Assembly (NCBI GenBank): GCA_019279435.1
Contig: JAAALK010000288.1
Coordinates: 71,868,811 to 71,932,810, forward strand
DNA: 64,000 nucleotides
Source of the DNA: Zizania palustris
Lineage: Eukaryota > Streptophyta > Magnoliopsida > Poales > Poaceae
Direction: 5' to 3'
Shown one piece after another: positions 20,260 to 32,300 of the stretch (the stretch's first letter is position 1; each line of letters opens with the position of its first letter). The notes beneath the pieces were generated by a model. The model worked only from the letters and a program-made list of their open reading frames with translations, was not told where the DNA came from and did not search any database. The position numbers were made by a program, and so were the translations under genes.

Positions 20260-22340
20260 ATGGCTACTACCTCTACATCGGCGGCGGGTACATCTACTAC
20301 ATCTACTTCCACTACATCGCCGATGAACATTGTGGGGAGCGCGGACATCGATGACCGCAACATTATGACACCCACCATGACGGACATATCTGAGGAAGAC
20401 CGAGCAAAGATCGAAGCAAAAAAGAAGGAACTCGAAGAACTGATGCTCAGAGATTGCATAAAGACGTGCTCGGGCTTCATCATGCGCGACAACCTCAACA
20501 TGACCCAGGTATGCCCATCATCACCCCCTTTATCTGCCTAACAAGTCGACCGTAGGATAGCTACGTCTGTTGATCAAGCGGTTAGCGCCTCACTAGCCAA
20601 TAAACTAGAACCCACAGTTGTCTCGCAAGTGGTGGCTGTGTTTAGAAGATTCGGTTTTACTGAGGCTGATTCACCAGCACCAATTACTAGTATTCCGCCA
20701 GCACAACATATTTATAGCAAACCAACGACAATACTGGAAAGACCATCACGTTTCCGGCTACTTCCTCCCAAGCTGAAACACATAACTACGCTTATGTCCA
20801 GGCAAACCCAGCTTATCAAGTACCACCGCCGCCTGCGCCCATACCTGCTCTGCCGCCGCCGCTCGCATTGCACACTCCCACACCCCAGCATAGGCCAGAG
20901 CATGTCGATATACCACAACACGTCCCGCCACCACATGAAAGATGCACGCAAGCATTAGATCACGACGATATCGAGGAACGTATTCGCGCACTATTTAGGT
21001 AATGCACCGGCTTTGCACCTCGAGATAGAGCTAGGGTTTATCGAAAACCTTATCCCGACCACTTTGACACCATTCCGTACCCTCACGGTTATAGGGTCCC
21101 AGATTTCACAAAATTTGACTGGCGAGGGTAGTAAATCCACGTTAGAACACGTTAGCCAATTCATAGCACAATTGTGGCGAAGCCAGTGGATCGGATGCAT
21201 TAAAACCTAGGCTATTTTCCCTATCATTGTCCGGCACCGCATTTACTTGGTTTTCGGTGCTTCTGCCGAATTCCGTGCAGACGTGGGCTCAACTAGAGCA
21301 AAAGTTTCATGATTATTTCTACATAGGCGAGACCAAGCTTAGGCTATCACACTTCACGTCGATTAAGCAAAAATCTAGCGAAAGTGTTTCTGAGTATGTT
21401 AAATGCTTTAGAGACACCAGGAATAAATGTTTTAGCCTAAACGTAATGGAAAGGGACCTAGCAGATCTAGCATTCAATGGCCTACGGGCAGAAATTAAGG
21501 AGCGTATGGATAATCAAACCTCTTGGACGTTAGCCAAGTATTGCAACAGGCTCTGGTCCAGGAAGGCCGGGCCAGAGATAGAAAATTCGTTAAGACTTTT
21601 AGTAAACCAAGGGCTAAAGTCCATACCATGGAGCACTCTGACGAGGAAGAATCCTAAGAGGAAGAGGGTCCGACTGACACGTACACGGCGAATGGACTTG
21701 GGGCATGAAGTCCAAGCCCATCACCTGCTCCGAATTGCGGTCGTCTCACTCTAAGAGTCGGTCTAATGAAGTTAGATATTCATTTGACGTAACTAAATGT
21801 GATAGGATATTTGATTTCCTATTAAATAATCAACTCCTATGGCTGCCGAAAGGGCAAGTCATGCCATCCGCCGACAAATTAAAAAAGCATCCCTACTGCA
21901 AGTGGCACGATTCACATTCTCACTACACTAATGATTGCAACGTTTTTCGTCAGCAGGTGCAATCGGCCATAGAGGAAGGACGATTGAAAATAGAAGAAAA
22001 TCCAAAGATGAAATTAGATAGAGACCCTTTTCCCATGAACAACGTTGAGCTAGAAGGGAAGAAGGTGTTGATTCGGCTAGAGCAGGCCGAGTCGTCTAAG
22101 GGGAAAGCAATCATCATAGAAGACACTCGCACACGCACACTTGTACCAAAGAATCCGGAGATAGGGGTGTGGAAAGAAAATGTTAAGTCATCCTCATCGG
22201 CCAAACATCGCAGGAGGCCGAAGGTGACGTACAAAATGCTTTTGGACAAGCACCAGCGAAGGTCCGAAAGAAGAGGTGTTCGCCCACGAACTCCAGGACG
22301 GTCGAAGCCCCCTAGGAGGGCAAGCCTCGTGAGTGATGAA
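20260..22340 (+). pseudogene. gag: gag of the 18970 element
   Basis: Starts MATTSTSAAGTSTTS at 20260, with a charged helix (EEDRAKIEAKKKELEELMLR). After stops it resumes at 20560-20700 (ATSVDQAVSA..., MVAVFRRFGFTEADSP) and at 21227 with the gag core (SGTAFTWFSVLLPNSVQTWA, EQKFHDYF, SVSEYVKCFRDTRNKCFSL, DLADLAFNGLRAEIKERM). The segment at 21780-22050 (CDRIFDFLLNNQLLWLPKGQ, HPYCKWHDSHSHYTNDCNVF) has the C-x2-W-H / C pattern of the Tat post-gag zinc-like box. Gag forms the particle and packages RNA. At least three frame breaks. Confidence 0.85.
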
Positions 22341-22960
22341 TTCAGACCTCAAGGTCCAAACACCCCTTTGGAGTGGATCCAGCCTTCGGCAGGGTTCAGG
22401 CCTTAGTGGCCAAACCCCCTCCGGGTTGGTCCCAACCTCCGGTAGGGTTTGGAACTCATTGGATGAACCCTCCTCCGGCTTGGCCCCTATTTCAGGGAAT
22501 CTTCGAGCCTCAGTGGCCGAACCCACCTCCGCCATGGGCTAACTTGCCTCCGGCTTGGCAAGACCCTTCACTGGTCTGGTTCGAGGTACCATCGACGTGG
22601 CCGGGCTTCCAACAGGCCAACGGGTTCGGCAATCAGTGGGCGGGGCCACTGGAGCCTCCGGTGATGCCACCCTACTGCGGGCCGATGGCTCCGACTTGGC
22701 CTCCGCCACCGAAGAACTTCGTGCAATGTTCGGCTACTAACACTTACAGTCCTAGCATCTCCGAGTGGCAGGTTTGGGGGCCAGCGCAGGATAACAATAT
22801 TGTTCACCGCCTGTCCGTAGTGCCTCAGAACTGGACTCCGTGAGATGTCACCAGAGGAGATGAACGTGGAGACACCTCGAAGGTTATACTCTTAGGGTTG
22901 GATCCCAGGAGGTCCTAATCCCGAAGGATACCCCGATAGGACTACACGAAGACTCAGGCC
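22341..22960 (+). pseudogene. Pro/Trp-rich linker between gag and protease
   Basis: One frame over 22373-22843 is rich in prolines and tryptophans in a loose repeat: PPPGWSQPP, NPPPAW, NPPPPWANLPPAW, STWPGF, APTWPPPPK. The repeat unit at DNA level is around CCTCCGGCTTGGC. Such a tract is probably disordered; its role is unknown to me. Confidence 0.6.
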
Positions 22961-23899
22961 GAAGCTCGGTCTGACTGGCCTAATGTGGCCAGTCCGACCG
23001 GCCTTGCGACGATTTTTGACACAGACTGGTCCGACCGGCCCGCTACGACCGGTCCGACCGACCAGGAGCAAGAGGCCTCTCATAGCAAGTGGAAGATATC
23101 CGAGGCCGATACAAATAGGACCCTTTCGGCCAAAAGTGTTAGAAGCAAGACCGTGGCACCTGACACCCGTCCTCAACCATCGTGGGCGCCCTCGGGGATG
23201 TCCAAGTCACAAAAGAGGAGGTTGCAGCGCTTACGGGCTCAAGAGATGCGAGAAGAGATGGCCAAGGAGGCACGGGACATACTTTTTGAGGAAATCCATC
23301 CTCGGCCCACCGTGAAGAAAGTCTGGAGACCCAGGCTGGTCATAGTCGATGACTCGGTCCCCATTGGTAGCTCCGATGAAGACGATTTGCTCGACAACGA
23401 TTACACTCCCGTCTCTGAGGGGCCTGCTCCTCAAGCGATGGACATCACCGTCATCATGTTGCCTTTCGAGTTCGCTCCACCGCAGGAGGAGGCCGGGGTC
23501 GCTCAGCTAGACCTCGGCCCACGAGACGCCGTATTCGAGAAGCCTGGAGACACGAGCCATCAGCTGAGACCCCTCTACATAAGGGGGCACATCGACGGGA
23601 AGCCTATCTCGAGGATGCTTGTCGATGGCGGTGCCACCGTGAACCTAATGCCGTACTCCCTTCTAAGGAAGCTCAGCAAGGATGACGATGACCTGAAGAA
23701 AACCAACGTCACCCTCAATAGCTTCAATGGCGACAGAATGGAAGCCAAGGGGGTACTGTCCCTGGAACTGACGGTGGGAAACAAGACGCTACCCACTGCT
23801 TTTTTCGTCGTTGACGTACAAGGTAATTATATGTATTGCTCGTGCGTGACTGGATCCACGCGAATCAGTGTATGCCGTCCACCTTGCATCAACACCTAA
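22961..23899 (+). pseudogene. pol: protease region of the 18970 element
   Basis: Frame 22985-23899. It begins with a linker encoded by CCGGTCCGACCGG-type motifs, then KSQKRRLQRLRAQEMREE, an acidic stretch (SSDEDDLLDNDYTPVSEG), EFAPPQEEAGVAQLDLG and FEKPGDTSHQLRPLYIRGHI. The active site is RMLVDGGATVNLMPYSLLRK. The end shifts frame into RDWIHANQCMPSTLHQHLIQW (23838-23900). The D-G-G-A core is intact. Confidence 0.85.
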
Positions 23900-24115
23900 T
23901 ACAATGGGATGTTGACGAAGTCGAGATAGTGTATGCCGATACATCGGCCCATGTTAGTTTGGCCGATGCGTCTGGCAACGCCGCACATGATGAGATAGAA
24001 TGCTTGTCGCGACAGGACCTCTCGGATTAATACTTTGTCAGTGTATCAAAGGGAAGGTTCGTTCCTATTTCCGTGAAGTCGGTCGGTGTGGCTCAGTTGG
24101 GTCTAAGATAAGAGA

Positions 24116-25320
24116 ATGTCTAGCGCTAATCTTGATTGGTTAAAATCTCGCGTGGGGCAATATCGGTCTTCCCAAGATGGTATCACCGAAGCCATTGAAG
24201 ATTTTAGAGAGGTAGAAAAATTAGGTCAAGGCTTCTCATCGGCCGACCCTTTGGAACAAGTAGACATAGGAGATGGTAATGTTCCGAGGCCGACGTTTGT
24301 AAATCAGAATCTGAATAATGATGTAAAGGCCGAAGTAATAAAATTGCTTCGATCGTATGTTGATTGCTTCGCATGGGATTACAGCGAGATGCCCGGACTA
24401 AGCCGAGAGCTTGTTGAGCATCGGCTCCCCATCAAACCCGGGTTTAGGCCATATAAACAGCCACCGCGCCGCTTCAATTCGGCCATCTATGACCGAGTTA
24501 AAGAGGAGGTTGAACGTCTATTAGCAGCAGATTTTATTAGGCCATGCAGGTACGCGGAATGGGTCGCTAATATTGTGCCCGTCGAGAAGAAAGAGAGTGA
24601 CAAGATCCGCATCTGCGTCGACTTTAGGGATTTGAACAAGGCTACTCCGAAAGACGAATATCCCATGGCGATAGCCGACATGTTGATCAACGATGCCTTA
24701 GGACATAAGGTACTAAGTTTTCTTGACAGCAATGCTGGGTATAATCAAATCTTTATGGCTGAAGAAGACGTTTTTAGAACGGCTTTTCAGCTGCCCGGGT
24801 TTTGTTGGCTTGTTTGAGTGGGTAGTAATGACGTTTGGTTTAAAGAACACTGGCGCCACATACCAACGCACCATGAACTTAATCTTTCATGACTTGCTAG
24901 GGGTTATGTTAGAAGTTTATATAGATGATGTTGTGGTCAAATCGGACGCTATGGAAAACCACCTCGCCGATTTGAGAGTTGCTTTCGAAAGAATGCGCCA
25001 GTATGGTTTAAAAATGAACCCGCTCAAGTGTGCTTTTTGTGTGTCGGCGGGTAAGTTCATGGGATTCATGATTCACGAAAGAGGAATTGAAATTGATCCT
25101 AAGAGGCTTGAGAAAATTAGAAGATGTGTAGCGCCGACATGTAAGAAAGATGTGCAGAAACTGCTAGGCAAGGTTAATTATTTGCGACGCTTCATATCTA
25201 ACTTGTATGGCAAAATTGATGCTTTCGTCCCAATACTCCGGCTAAAAAATGAAGCCGAGTTCGCTTGGGGGGCAAGCCAGCAATGCGTGTTCGAGAAAAT
25301 CAAAGAGTGCTTATCGACGC
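24116..25320 (+). pseudogene. pol: reverse transcriptase of the 18970 element
   Basis: First frame (24116-24817): DCFAWDYSEMPGLSRELVEH, FRPYKQPPRRF, VEKKESDKIRICVDFRDLNK, DEYPMAIADMLIND. Second frame (24723-25808), overlapping by a frameshift near 24790: VVMTFGLKNTGATYQRTMN, YIDDVVVKSD (active-site YIDD present), MNPLKCAFCVSAGKFMGFMI, QKLLGKVNYLRRFISNL. Only one frame break separates the two halves. Confidence 0.9.
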
Positions 25321-26200
25321 CGCCAGTGGTAAGGGTGCCGAAGGCCAGGATCCCGTTTCAGCTTTATATTGCCGCGGAGGAGAGTGTGATTGGAGCCGTG
25401 TTGACTCAAGACATCGAAGGAAGAGAGTACATCATCACCTTCTTGAGTTGCCGACTTCTAGACGCCGAGACAAGGTACGTGTTTTTGGAGCATTTGTGTT
25501 TATCCCTATATTATGCGTGTACCAAATTACGTCACTATCTTCTCCCTAGCACATGTATTGTCACTTGCCAAACGGATGTCATAAAATACATGTTGCAAAA
25601 GCCGATTCTAAGTGGTAGAATCGGCAAGTGGGCATATGCGTTAATCGAATATGATTTGGCTTATGAACCGTTGAAAGCTATGAAAGGCCAAGTCGTTGCT
25701 AATTTTATAGTAGATCACCATGTAGATGTCAATTGGGACGATGAAGTCGCTTTTGATTGGAGTATTACCATGGAAACTGTACTTCGATGGTTCGGCTTGC
25801 AAAAATAGCCAAGGTGTTGGAGTGGTACTCGTATCACCAAGTGGTATGCACTTTGAAACCTCAGCCCATTTGGAATTTCATTCAACTAATAATCAAGCTG
25901 AATACGAAGCCCTATTACTAGGTCTTGAGTTGTTAAACTCCATGGGTGTGAAATATGTTCACGCATACGGCGATTCTTTATTAGTTGTGCAACAAGTCGC
26001 CAAGCTTGCTCAATGTTTTAATGGTTTGCTAAATAGCTACTTGGACAAGTGTTTAGACTTAATTTATACTTTTAATGATTTTGAGATTACTCATGTGTCT
26101 AGAGAGGCCAACTCACTTGCAAATGACTTGGCTCAACAAGCATCAGGCTATCAAATCAGAAGAGGTAAATTCTGCGTGCGGGAAAAGCCGATGTTTGAAG
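25321..26200 (+). pseudogene. pol: dual RNase H (gypsy RH + archaeal-type aRNH)
   Basis: The first RNase H (about 25340-25720) shows FQLYIAAEESVIGAVLTQDI, YIITFLSCRLLDAETRY, HLCLSLYYACTKLRHYLL and GRIGKWAYALIEYDL. The second (25750-26160) shows WKLYFDGSACKNSQGVGVVL, HSTNNQAEYEALLLGLELLN, AYGDSLLVVQQV and SREANSLANDLAQQASGY, with the DGS, E and D catalytic positions kept. A second, aRNH-type domain after the normal one is a signature of Tat elements. Confidence 0.88.
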
Positions 26201-26216
26201 ATGATGTAACACCCGA

Positions 26217-26400
26217 GGGTACTACTATCAGTCTGACCGGCTTTGTGAGCATGGTCCAACTGCCCTTGCGTACCCGGTCTGACCTATCATGTTAGGACGG
26301 TCAGACCGAATTGTGCTAGACAATCGGCAATAGCCGGTTGAACCGGCCAACATGGTCGGTCTGACAGACCGTTGTTAGGAAGGTTTAGTGCTCGGGGGCA
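26217..26400 (+). repeat. CCGGTCTGACCGG-type motif block between aRNH and integrase
   Basis: Several copies of GGTCTGACCGG, CGGTCAGACCG, CCGGTTGAACCGG and TCGGTCTGAC occur within 180 bp, in the linker between two conserved domains. The same motif marks this family's LTRs and its gag-protease linker. Confidence 0.75.
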
Positions 26401-26419
26401 GGTCCAAATGGTAAACCTT

Positions 26420-27560
26420 GAGGCCAGCTCTAGTGGGAATTTGGCCATTGCTCCTTTGGTTAGTGAGGATGATTGGAGGGTCCCAATCGTCCAATATTTG
26501 AGAAATCCAAGCCAAAAGGTTAATCGGAAGGTTCGGCGATAGGATTTCAAATTTGTTTTGCTCGACGATGTGTTGTATCGCCGAACTATTGATGGAGTTC
26601 TTTTGAAGTGTTTGGACCCCGATTAAGCTAGAGTTGCTATAGGCGAAGTACATGAAGGGCTTTGCGGTACTCATCAGTCGGCCCCGAAGATGAGTTGGAT
26701 GCTCAAAAGAGGAGGTTTTTACTGGCCGACTATGACTAAAGATTGTTTTAGATACTATAGAGGATGTGAAGCTTGTCAAAAGTTTCGAAATATTCATCTA
26801 GCACCCACGTAGATACTTAATCCTATTATCAAACCATGGCCGTTCTGAGATTGGGGTTTAGACTTCATCAGCCAAATTCATCCTCCGTCTTCGAAGGGGC
26901 ATCGGTTCGTGTTGATGGCAACAGATTACTTCACCAAATGGATCGAGGCCTGTGCCGATCAAGAACATGACTCACAACGAGGCCAACGGTCAGGCTGAGT
27001 CTAGTAACAAAACTGTGATTAAATTGATCAAGAAAAAGATTGAGGAGTTTCCAAAAAGGTGGCACGAGGTACTTTCTGAAGCTCTATGGGCTAGTAGAGT
27101 TGCAAAGCATGGTGCCACTAAAGTCAGTCCATATGAGTTAGTATATAGACAAGAAGTCGTTCTACCGGTAGAGGTGGATCTTGGCTCACTTAGATTTCTT
27201 AAGCAAAATGGTTTATCGGTCGACGAATATGAGACACTTATAAAGGATAATTTAGAAGAGGTGACCGATAAGAGGTTGAAGGCTCTAGAGGCAATAGAGA
27301 GAGATAAAAGAAGAATAGCTAGGGCCTACAATAAGAAGGTCAAGGCAAAATCGTTTCAAATCAATGATTTGGTGTGGAAGACGATTTTGCCATTAGGACA
27401 CTAGGAGTTCAAAATTATGTAAATGGTCACCTAGTTGGGAAGGACCTTTTAAGGTAGTCGGAATCGCTCCGGGCAATGCATATGTCTTAGAATCTTTACA
27501 AGGAGAGTGATTTCAAAGGACTTTGAATGGTAGATATTTGAAAAAGTACTTCCCAAGTGT
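26420..27560 (+). pseudogene. pol: integrase of the 18970 element, internally deleted
   Basis: The zinc-finger part is readable near 26640-26810 (EVHEGLCGTHQ, GGFYWPTMTKDC, CEACQKF, HHCC ligands kept). The core begins WGLDFISQIHPPSSKG (first Asp) and TDYFTKWIEAC, then jumps at about 26960 into THNEANGQAESSNKTVIKLI (Glu). The segment with the second catalytic Asp is missing, an internal deletion. The C-terminal part runs to about 27560 through VSPYELVYRQE and AYNKKVKAKSFQINDLVWK, then in another frame WSPSWEGPFKVV-like sequence. Confidence 0.85.
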
Positions 27561-27645
27561 GTGGCAAAACACTTGAAGTGTTAAAAGGCCGATATTGCTA
27601 GTATCGCCCAAGGCCCGTCGTGCTTTTAGCTCACTAAGTTTGCTA

Positions 27646-27661
27646 AAAGGCAGGGGGCACG
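27646..27661 (+). promoter_or_regulatory. polypurine tract of the 18970 element
   Basis: AAAAGGCAGGGGGCACG lies directly before the 3' LTR; such purine runs resist RNase H and prime plus-strand DNA. Confidence 0.6.
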
Positions 27662-28920
27662 CATTTATAGCAAAAAATTGCATTAATGGTCAAACTATGC
27701 AAATACTGAAAAATAGTATTTTGGACCGAAAATATGTCAAACCTGGCAAAGGCCGGTCTGACCGGCTATGGTAGGCCAGTCTAACCGGCCAGGTTTGGTC
27801 AGACCGGCCAGGGTCCAGATTATGGATCCGAGTAGGATTCGAGGTATTTTCACCCAAAACTTATCTCTACAGGGTTTTGGATGCATCTAACTCTATCTCT
27901 AGCCAGGGATAACCAGCCCACACCCTTATAAATACTAGGGGCAAGGCCGATTCAAGGCCCTCTCTCCAATCCACAAATCCAAAGCCCTAGCTTTGAATCA
28001 CATTTATTTTTCTTTACTTTCCACATCTTCGTGGGTTTGCTTGAAAGCCCTCCATATGCCACGTCCGTAATCATGGTAACCCTTGCTGGTTCGCTTGTGA
28101 ACTTCCCGCTAATCCACGTAATGGATTGCTATCCTTTTTATCGATTTTTATCGCCCTACACAGCAATTCAGCCCTCTGGCCAAATTGTCTTTGATCTCTT
28201 ATTATCTTTGCAGGTCAATTGTCTCTCTGAACATCTCCACAAAATTTGGACATGATCAGATCTCGTTTGCTAGGCCATATGGGTTCTAATAGATTAGATC
28301 TGCCATCGCCGGTCCGACCAGAAGTACAAGGCCGGTCTGACCAGGAGCCCTTCGTCAAGCTCTTGTCAGCAATAGCCGGTCAGACCGAAGGTGCTCGCCG
28401 GTCCGACTGAGATACTCCACACTGCAGCCGAGACCCTTCGCCGGAGTCCCTTCGCCGGAGCCTTACTGTGCTGGAGCTCGCGTATTCCGAAGCCTACCTG
28501 GTCGGTCTGACTGGGAAGGCTTCATCGGTCCGACTAGAGCTCTCCGCACAGTGACCGGAGCATACTTCGGGACGCGCCTGAAGCCCTCCGCAACCTCCGG
28601 TTTGACCGAGGTTGTACCTCCGATCTGACCGGGCTTGAGGCCGATGGTGCCCTAGTGACCCTTTGGACCATACTCCGCTGTAACTCCGAATCGGCCTCCG
28701 AATTGGCCGATTCCAGGTATTTTGGTCATTTGGTCACTGTTTGCATTGTTACTAATACTTTTCGGCCAATTGGATTAAAATATTAATTATTTATCTGATT
28801 GCCTGGTGACTCCAAATCCCTTGTCACTATCCATGGTAGTCGAAACACGACGTCGGTATCGTTGCGACACTTTTGGATGTTGAACCAACCCAAGTGCGGG
28901 GGCGCATTTCTGCATCAACA
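27662..28920 (+). repeat. 3' LTR of the 18970 element
   Basis: Matches 18970-20223 along its full length and ends CTGCATCAACA before GATAC. Its first bases are CATTTATAGC where the 5' LTR has TGTTTATAGC. TATA box at about 27926, PBS-like TGGTGACTCC at 28804-28813, CCGGTCTGACCGG-type motifs at 27750-27830 and 28310-28640. Confidence 0.9.
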
Positions 28921-28925
28921 GATAC

Positions 28926-29034
28926 ATTGGACACTATCTAATAATTCTACATATAAAGGTGACAAGGAATTTAGTTTCAATAGCATGGCTTGGGTTTGCA
29001 CATCAAGGCCGGGGATCTAAATAAATATAAGGTA
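28926..29034. other. short flank between two LTRs
   Basis: About 110 bp that, before the 18970 element inserted, continued the sequence ending at 18964. No recognisable feature. Confidence 0.35.
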
Positions 29035-30251
29035 AGGGTTTTCCATTTGACTAATGCATTCCTGGCACAAGCCGGTCCAACCAGCCATAGTAGGCCGGTC
29101 CAACCGGCCATGTAGGACCGGTCACACTGGCCTAAGTCTGAAAACTAGAGATAGAGTTGGTTTCGAGCTGTTTTGATCTCTAATTAAATCTTAACCACTT
29201 TTGGCCAAATCCTACTCAGATTAGGTGTCAGGAAACTTGAGACCAGCCCATACAAATATAGGGGTGAGGCCGATTCAAAGGGCATCTCTCCATAGATCAA
29301 CTCAAAACCCTAGTTTTGAATCGCACTTTTATTTCAATCTACTTTCCTTGCGCTAGGATTAGTAAAGTAACATCCATCTTCATGAGTTTGCACTGGAAGC
29401 TCTTCGTCCACCGCGTCGTAATCACGGTAAGTCCTTGTCGATTCGCTCGAGAATTGTCCGTTTCATCCACGTAACAGATTTCTATTGTTTTATCGGTTTT
29501 TACTGGTAATTTGGTATCTTGGCCGAGTTACCTATGGTTTCTTTGTGTTCCTTATAGAATTTTATCTCATCTTCTCCGCCAAGAAATTTCAGAACCATCT
29601 GGTTCCCCTAAGATGGCCGCCGGAACCCAGAGGCCTCTTTCTCGGAGGCTGTCGGTGTGACCAACGACATCCCTCCTGTTTGACCGGCCCATGTCGTGCC
29701 GTCGTCAGGTGTTTCGGCACACCCCGGTCCGACCGACGCCCCCACGCCGGTCCGACCGACCTTGCACACCGGAGCCTCGTGCCGGGGTGTATCACATAGA
29801 AGCCCGGTCTGGCCGGTGTCTTTACGCCTATCCGACCGACTCCTTTCGCACACTCCCAGTCTGACCGAAGACCTGCTTCTGGTCTGACCACCTAAAGATC
29901 CGAAGCCCCCTTCGTATTTCTTCGGACACCCTGGGGAAACCTTCGCACAGAGCACTGAAGCCACCCTTTGGCGGACCTCCTCGGCACTGCTGGTCCGACC
30001 GCCAATTGCTTCGTTCCAACCGACTCCCTTTGTCTAGTTGGGTCTTTTTACCCAATACTTCGACTAATTGAACATTATTCCTACATATTTGTTTGATTGC
30101 TAGGCGACTTCGTTTTTCCCTTAACACTATTTAAGGGTCGTCAGAATGCGATGTCGGTGTCTCGCAACATTTTAGGGTTTATCCTTGAACAGTCGTGCGC
30201 TTTTGGATCGTTGAACTGACGCCAGTGTGTGGGCGTGTTTTCCTATCAACA
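29035..30251 (+). repeat. 5'-truncated solo LTR, second Tat family
   Basis: Starts abruptly near 'ctaatgcattcctggcacaagccggtcc' and ends TTTTCCTATCAACA. It shares the order seen in the 18970 LTRs: CCGGTCCAACCGG motifs, 'aggccgattcaaag', 'aaccctagttttgaatc', 'gttcgctcgagaa..' and the GATTGCTAGGCGACTTC box (30094-30110). The TGTT start is missing. It abuts Sirevirus gag at 30252. Confidence 0.75.
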
Positions 30252-31790
30252 AGATCTCTCACATTAAAGCTAACTGCCCTAAATTGAAAAAGAAAGATGA
30301 GAATGAGCTTAGGTAACAGAAGAAGGACAAAAAACCTTCTTTAAGAAGAACCGAGACAAGCTTGCCAAGAGAGCAGCCAAGGCTGCTTCCAGATCTTTCA
30401 TGACTGCTTTGAGTGACATCGATACTTCTTCAAGTGAAGAGTCAAGATCTGACGAGCATGAACAGCAATAGAAGGAGGAGAAGAAGGCAAGGACTTCACC
30501 GGCATCTGCTTCATGGCCAATGGCATCCACAGTGACGATGAGCTAGACTCATCAGAGGTAACTTTATCCCATGACCAACTTTTGGTTAAAGTTGATGAAT
30601 TGAATGATGCTTTAATTTGTTAGGATAGGTTACTTGTGAAAGCTGCCAGAGAACGCCATGAACTTAGACTTAGACTTGATTCTATTTCCATAGAGTATGC
30701 TTTGCTTAAGTCTAAGTTAGATGATGCTGTACTATGAGTCCTGCCGTGTTGTCATGAGTGAGCTTGGTGAGTTACTGTTCTGTGCACGCTCAAACTATCG
30801 ATAAGCTTGAGATTGCATAAAAGAACTCATTGTGGTGGAGTCTAGACCTCTTGTTTTTGATGATTTTTCAAATTGCCCATTACTCATTGAAAGCATTTAA
30901 GTTAGGGACAAGCATGTTAAAGAACTAGAGGCTAGATCGGAGAGTGTTGAGAGTTCTAAGGATGTGCAGCCAGCCTGTTCCACCTGCATCACACTAAACG
31001 ACCAACTCAGCTTTGCTAGACGGCAAGTTGACAAACTCATGATTGAAAATGATTACCTTCTCTCTATGGTGGCATAAATGCACTGAAGGGAAGGGTAGGA
31101 TGGATTTGCTCTTGGCCAAGACCAAGATGTGTGCTGACAGAGCATAGTTATCTCTAGGGTTGGGTTTTGAGATAACTACTCCAGATATTAAGAGCAAAAT
31201 AGTGTTCACTTCACCCACTACCGTAGAGAAAGAGAGAGCCCAGTTAGACACTCCATAAAAGCCCAAGAAACCCATTCACCCTACAAAGAAAACACCTCCT
31301 TCACCCAAGAAAGCCCCTCAGTAAAAACCAAAAGAGCCCATGAGGATTGCTCCCAAGTCCCATGCACCTACCCCCAAAAAGATTTTTCATTGCTCATATT
31401 ACTAGAGGGTGGGATATTTGGTTGGTTTCTATTTTCGTTCGCATGAAGGACGAGCGACATTCTCATTCTCATTTTCTTGAGGCTCCTCGTGCTCACATGA
31501 GAGGATTTGCCCATCGTGGGATACAACATGACTCATATGGTGCGAGACCACATGTTAGTGGTTTTGGTCCTCGATAGGATGGGATACCTAGTTGTTTTTA
31601 TGGCTCTCGCTACTTAGGTAGACCTCACACTTTTTATCATGATTTGTATCCTGTGCGTAGACAGTCTACTACTGCTTTGCTTGAAGCTCGAGTCTCTCAG
31701 TGCAGGATACCAAGTCAGTTTTTCACTCACTCCAGCACTGAGCACTCGATATTTTCTCATTTTATGTAGGCAGCGGATGGAGGCCTGGAG
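30252..31790 (+). pseudogene. gag: Sirevirus gag, C-terminal part
   Basis: Starts in a zinc knuckle (HIKANCPKLKKKDENE), then a lysine-rich stretch and FMTALSDIDTSSSEESRSDE, GICFMANGIHSDDELDSSE, and a coiled coil (QLLVKVDELNDALI, HELRLRLDSISIEYALLK). A second block gives STCITLNDQLSFARRQVDKL, then KKTPPSPKKAPQ and a decayed second knuckle (GYLVGFYFR-type, about 31386-31445). Several stops. Gag is the particle protein; this long tail is usual in Sireviruses. Confidence 0.75.
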
Positions 31791-31794
31791 AACA

Positions 31795-32300
31795 AGTGGA
31801 TCATGGATTCTGGTTGTTCACACCACATGACCGAGAATACATCATGGTTCTCCAGCCTCACCTCAACCCAACAACATGAGTACATCACCTTCAGCAATAA
31901 TCGAAGGAGTAAAGTGAAAGGCAAATGTATGGTTAGAATTAATGAAAATTTCATTCTAAAAGATGTCGCTTTTGTTGAGGATTTGGGATACAATTTGCTT
32001 TCTATATATCAGTTGCTTGATGAGGGCTTGGAAGTGAGTTTTAGACGCGATACTTCAAAAGTTCTTGACTCTTCGAGCGCTTTGGTTTTTACGGTTTCAA
32101 GAATAGGGAAGGTCTTTGGAGCTTATTTTTCTGAGTCTTTGAGTTCTTCTCATTGCTTTATTGCTAAACCTTCTTCTGAGCTCTAGATGTGGCATAGGAG
32201 AATAGGGCATATGAGCTTTGACTTACTCACTCGACTGAGTTCCCTAGGTATGATCTGAGGATTGCCCAAGCTCAAGTTTGAGAAGAATCTTGTTTGTGCC
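31795..32300 (+). pseudogene. pol: Sirevirus protease and GAG-preintegrase
   Basis: WIMDSGCSHHMTENTSWFSS carries the D-S-G protease active site. Further on KVKGKCMVRI, LKDVAFVEDLGYNLLSIYQL and, after a stop at 32186, MWHRRIGHMSFDLLTRLSSL, the pre-integrase HxGH motif. Only one stop and one early stop (IGMI*) break it. Confidence 0.85.

Larger units (their letters stand above)
18970..28920 (+). mobile_element. full-length Tat-type Ty3/gypsy retrotransposon (second family)
   Basis: Two LTRs (1,254 and 1,259 bp) enclose gag, protease, RT, dual RNase H and integrase in plus orientation. A perfect 5-bp target duplication GATAC stands at 18965-18969 and 28921-28925. PBS at 20231, polypurine tract at about 27646-27660. 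No antisense gene is present between integrase and the 3' LTR, unlike the other Tat family here. Frameshifts, stops and an integrase deletion make it non-functional. The LTRs differ from each other by scattered substitutions, many C/T or G/A, so it is old. Confidence 0.92.

Noticed and set aside
29589..29964. Minus-strand frames of 100-118 codons
   Set aside because: They arise from the CCGGTC-rich part of an LTR without stops; no protein similarity.
28921..30251. 29035-30251 as part of the 18970 element's 3' LTR
   Set aside because: The LTR at 27662-28920 already matches the 5' LTR in full and is closed by the GATAC duplication.
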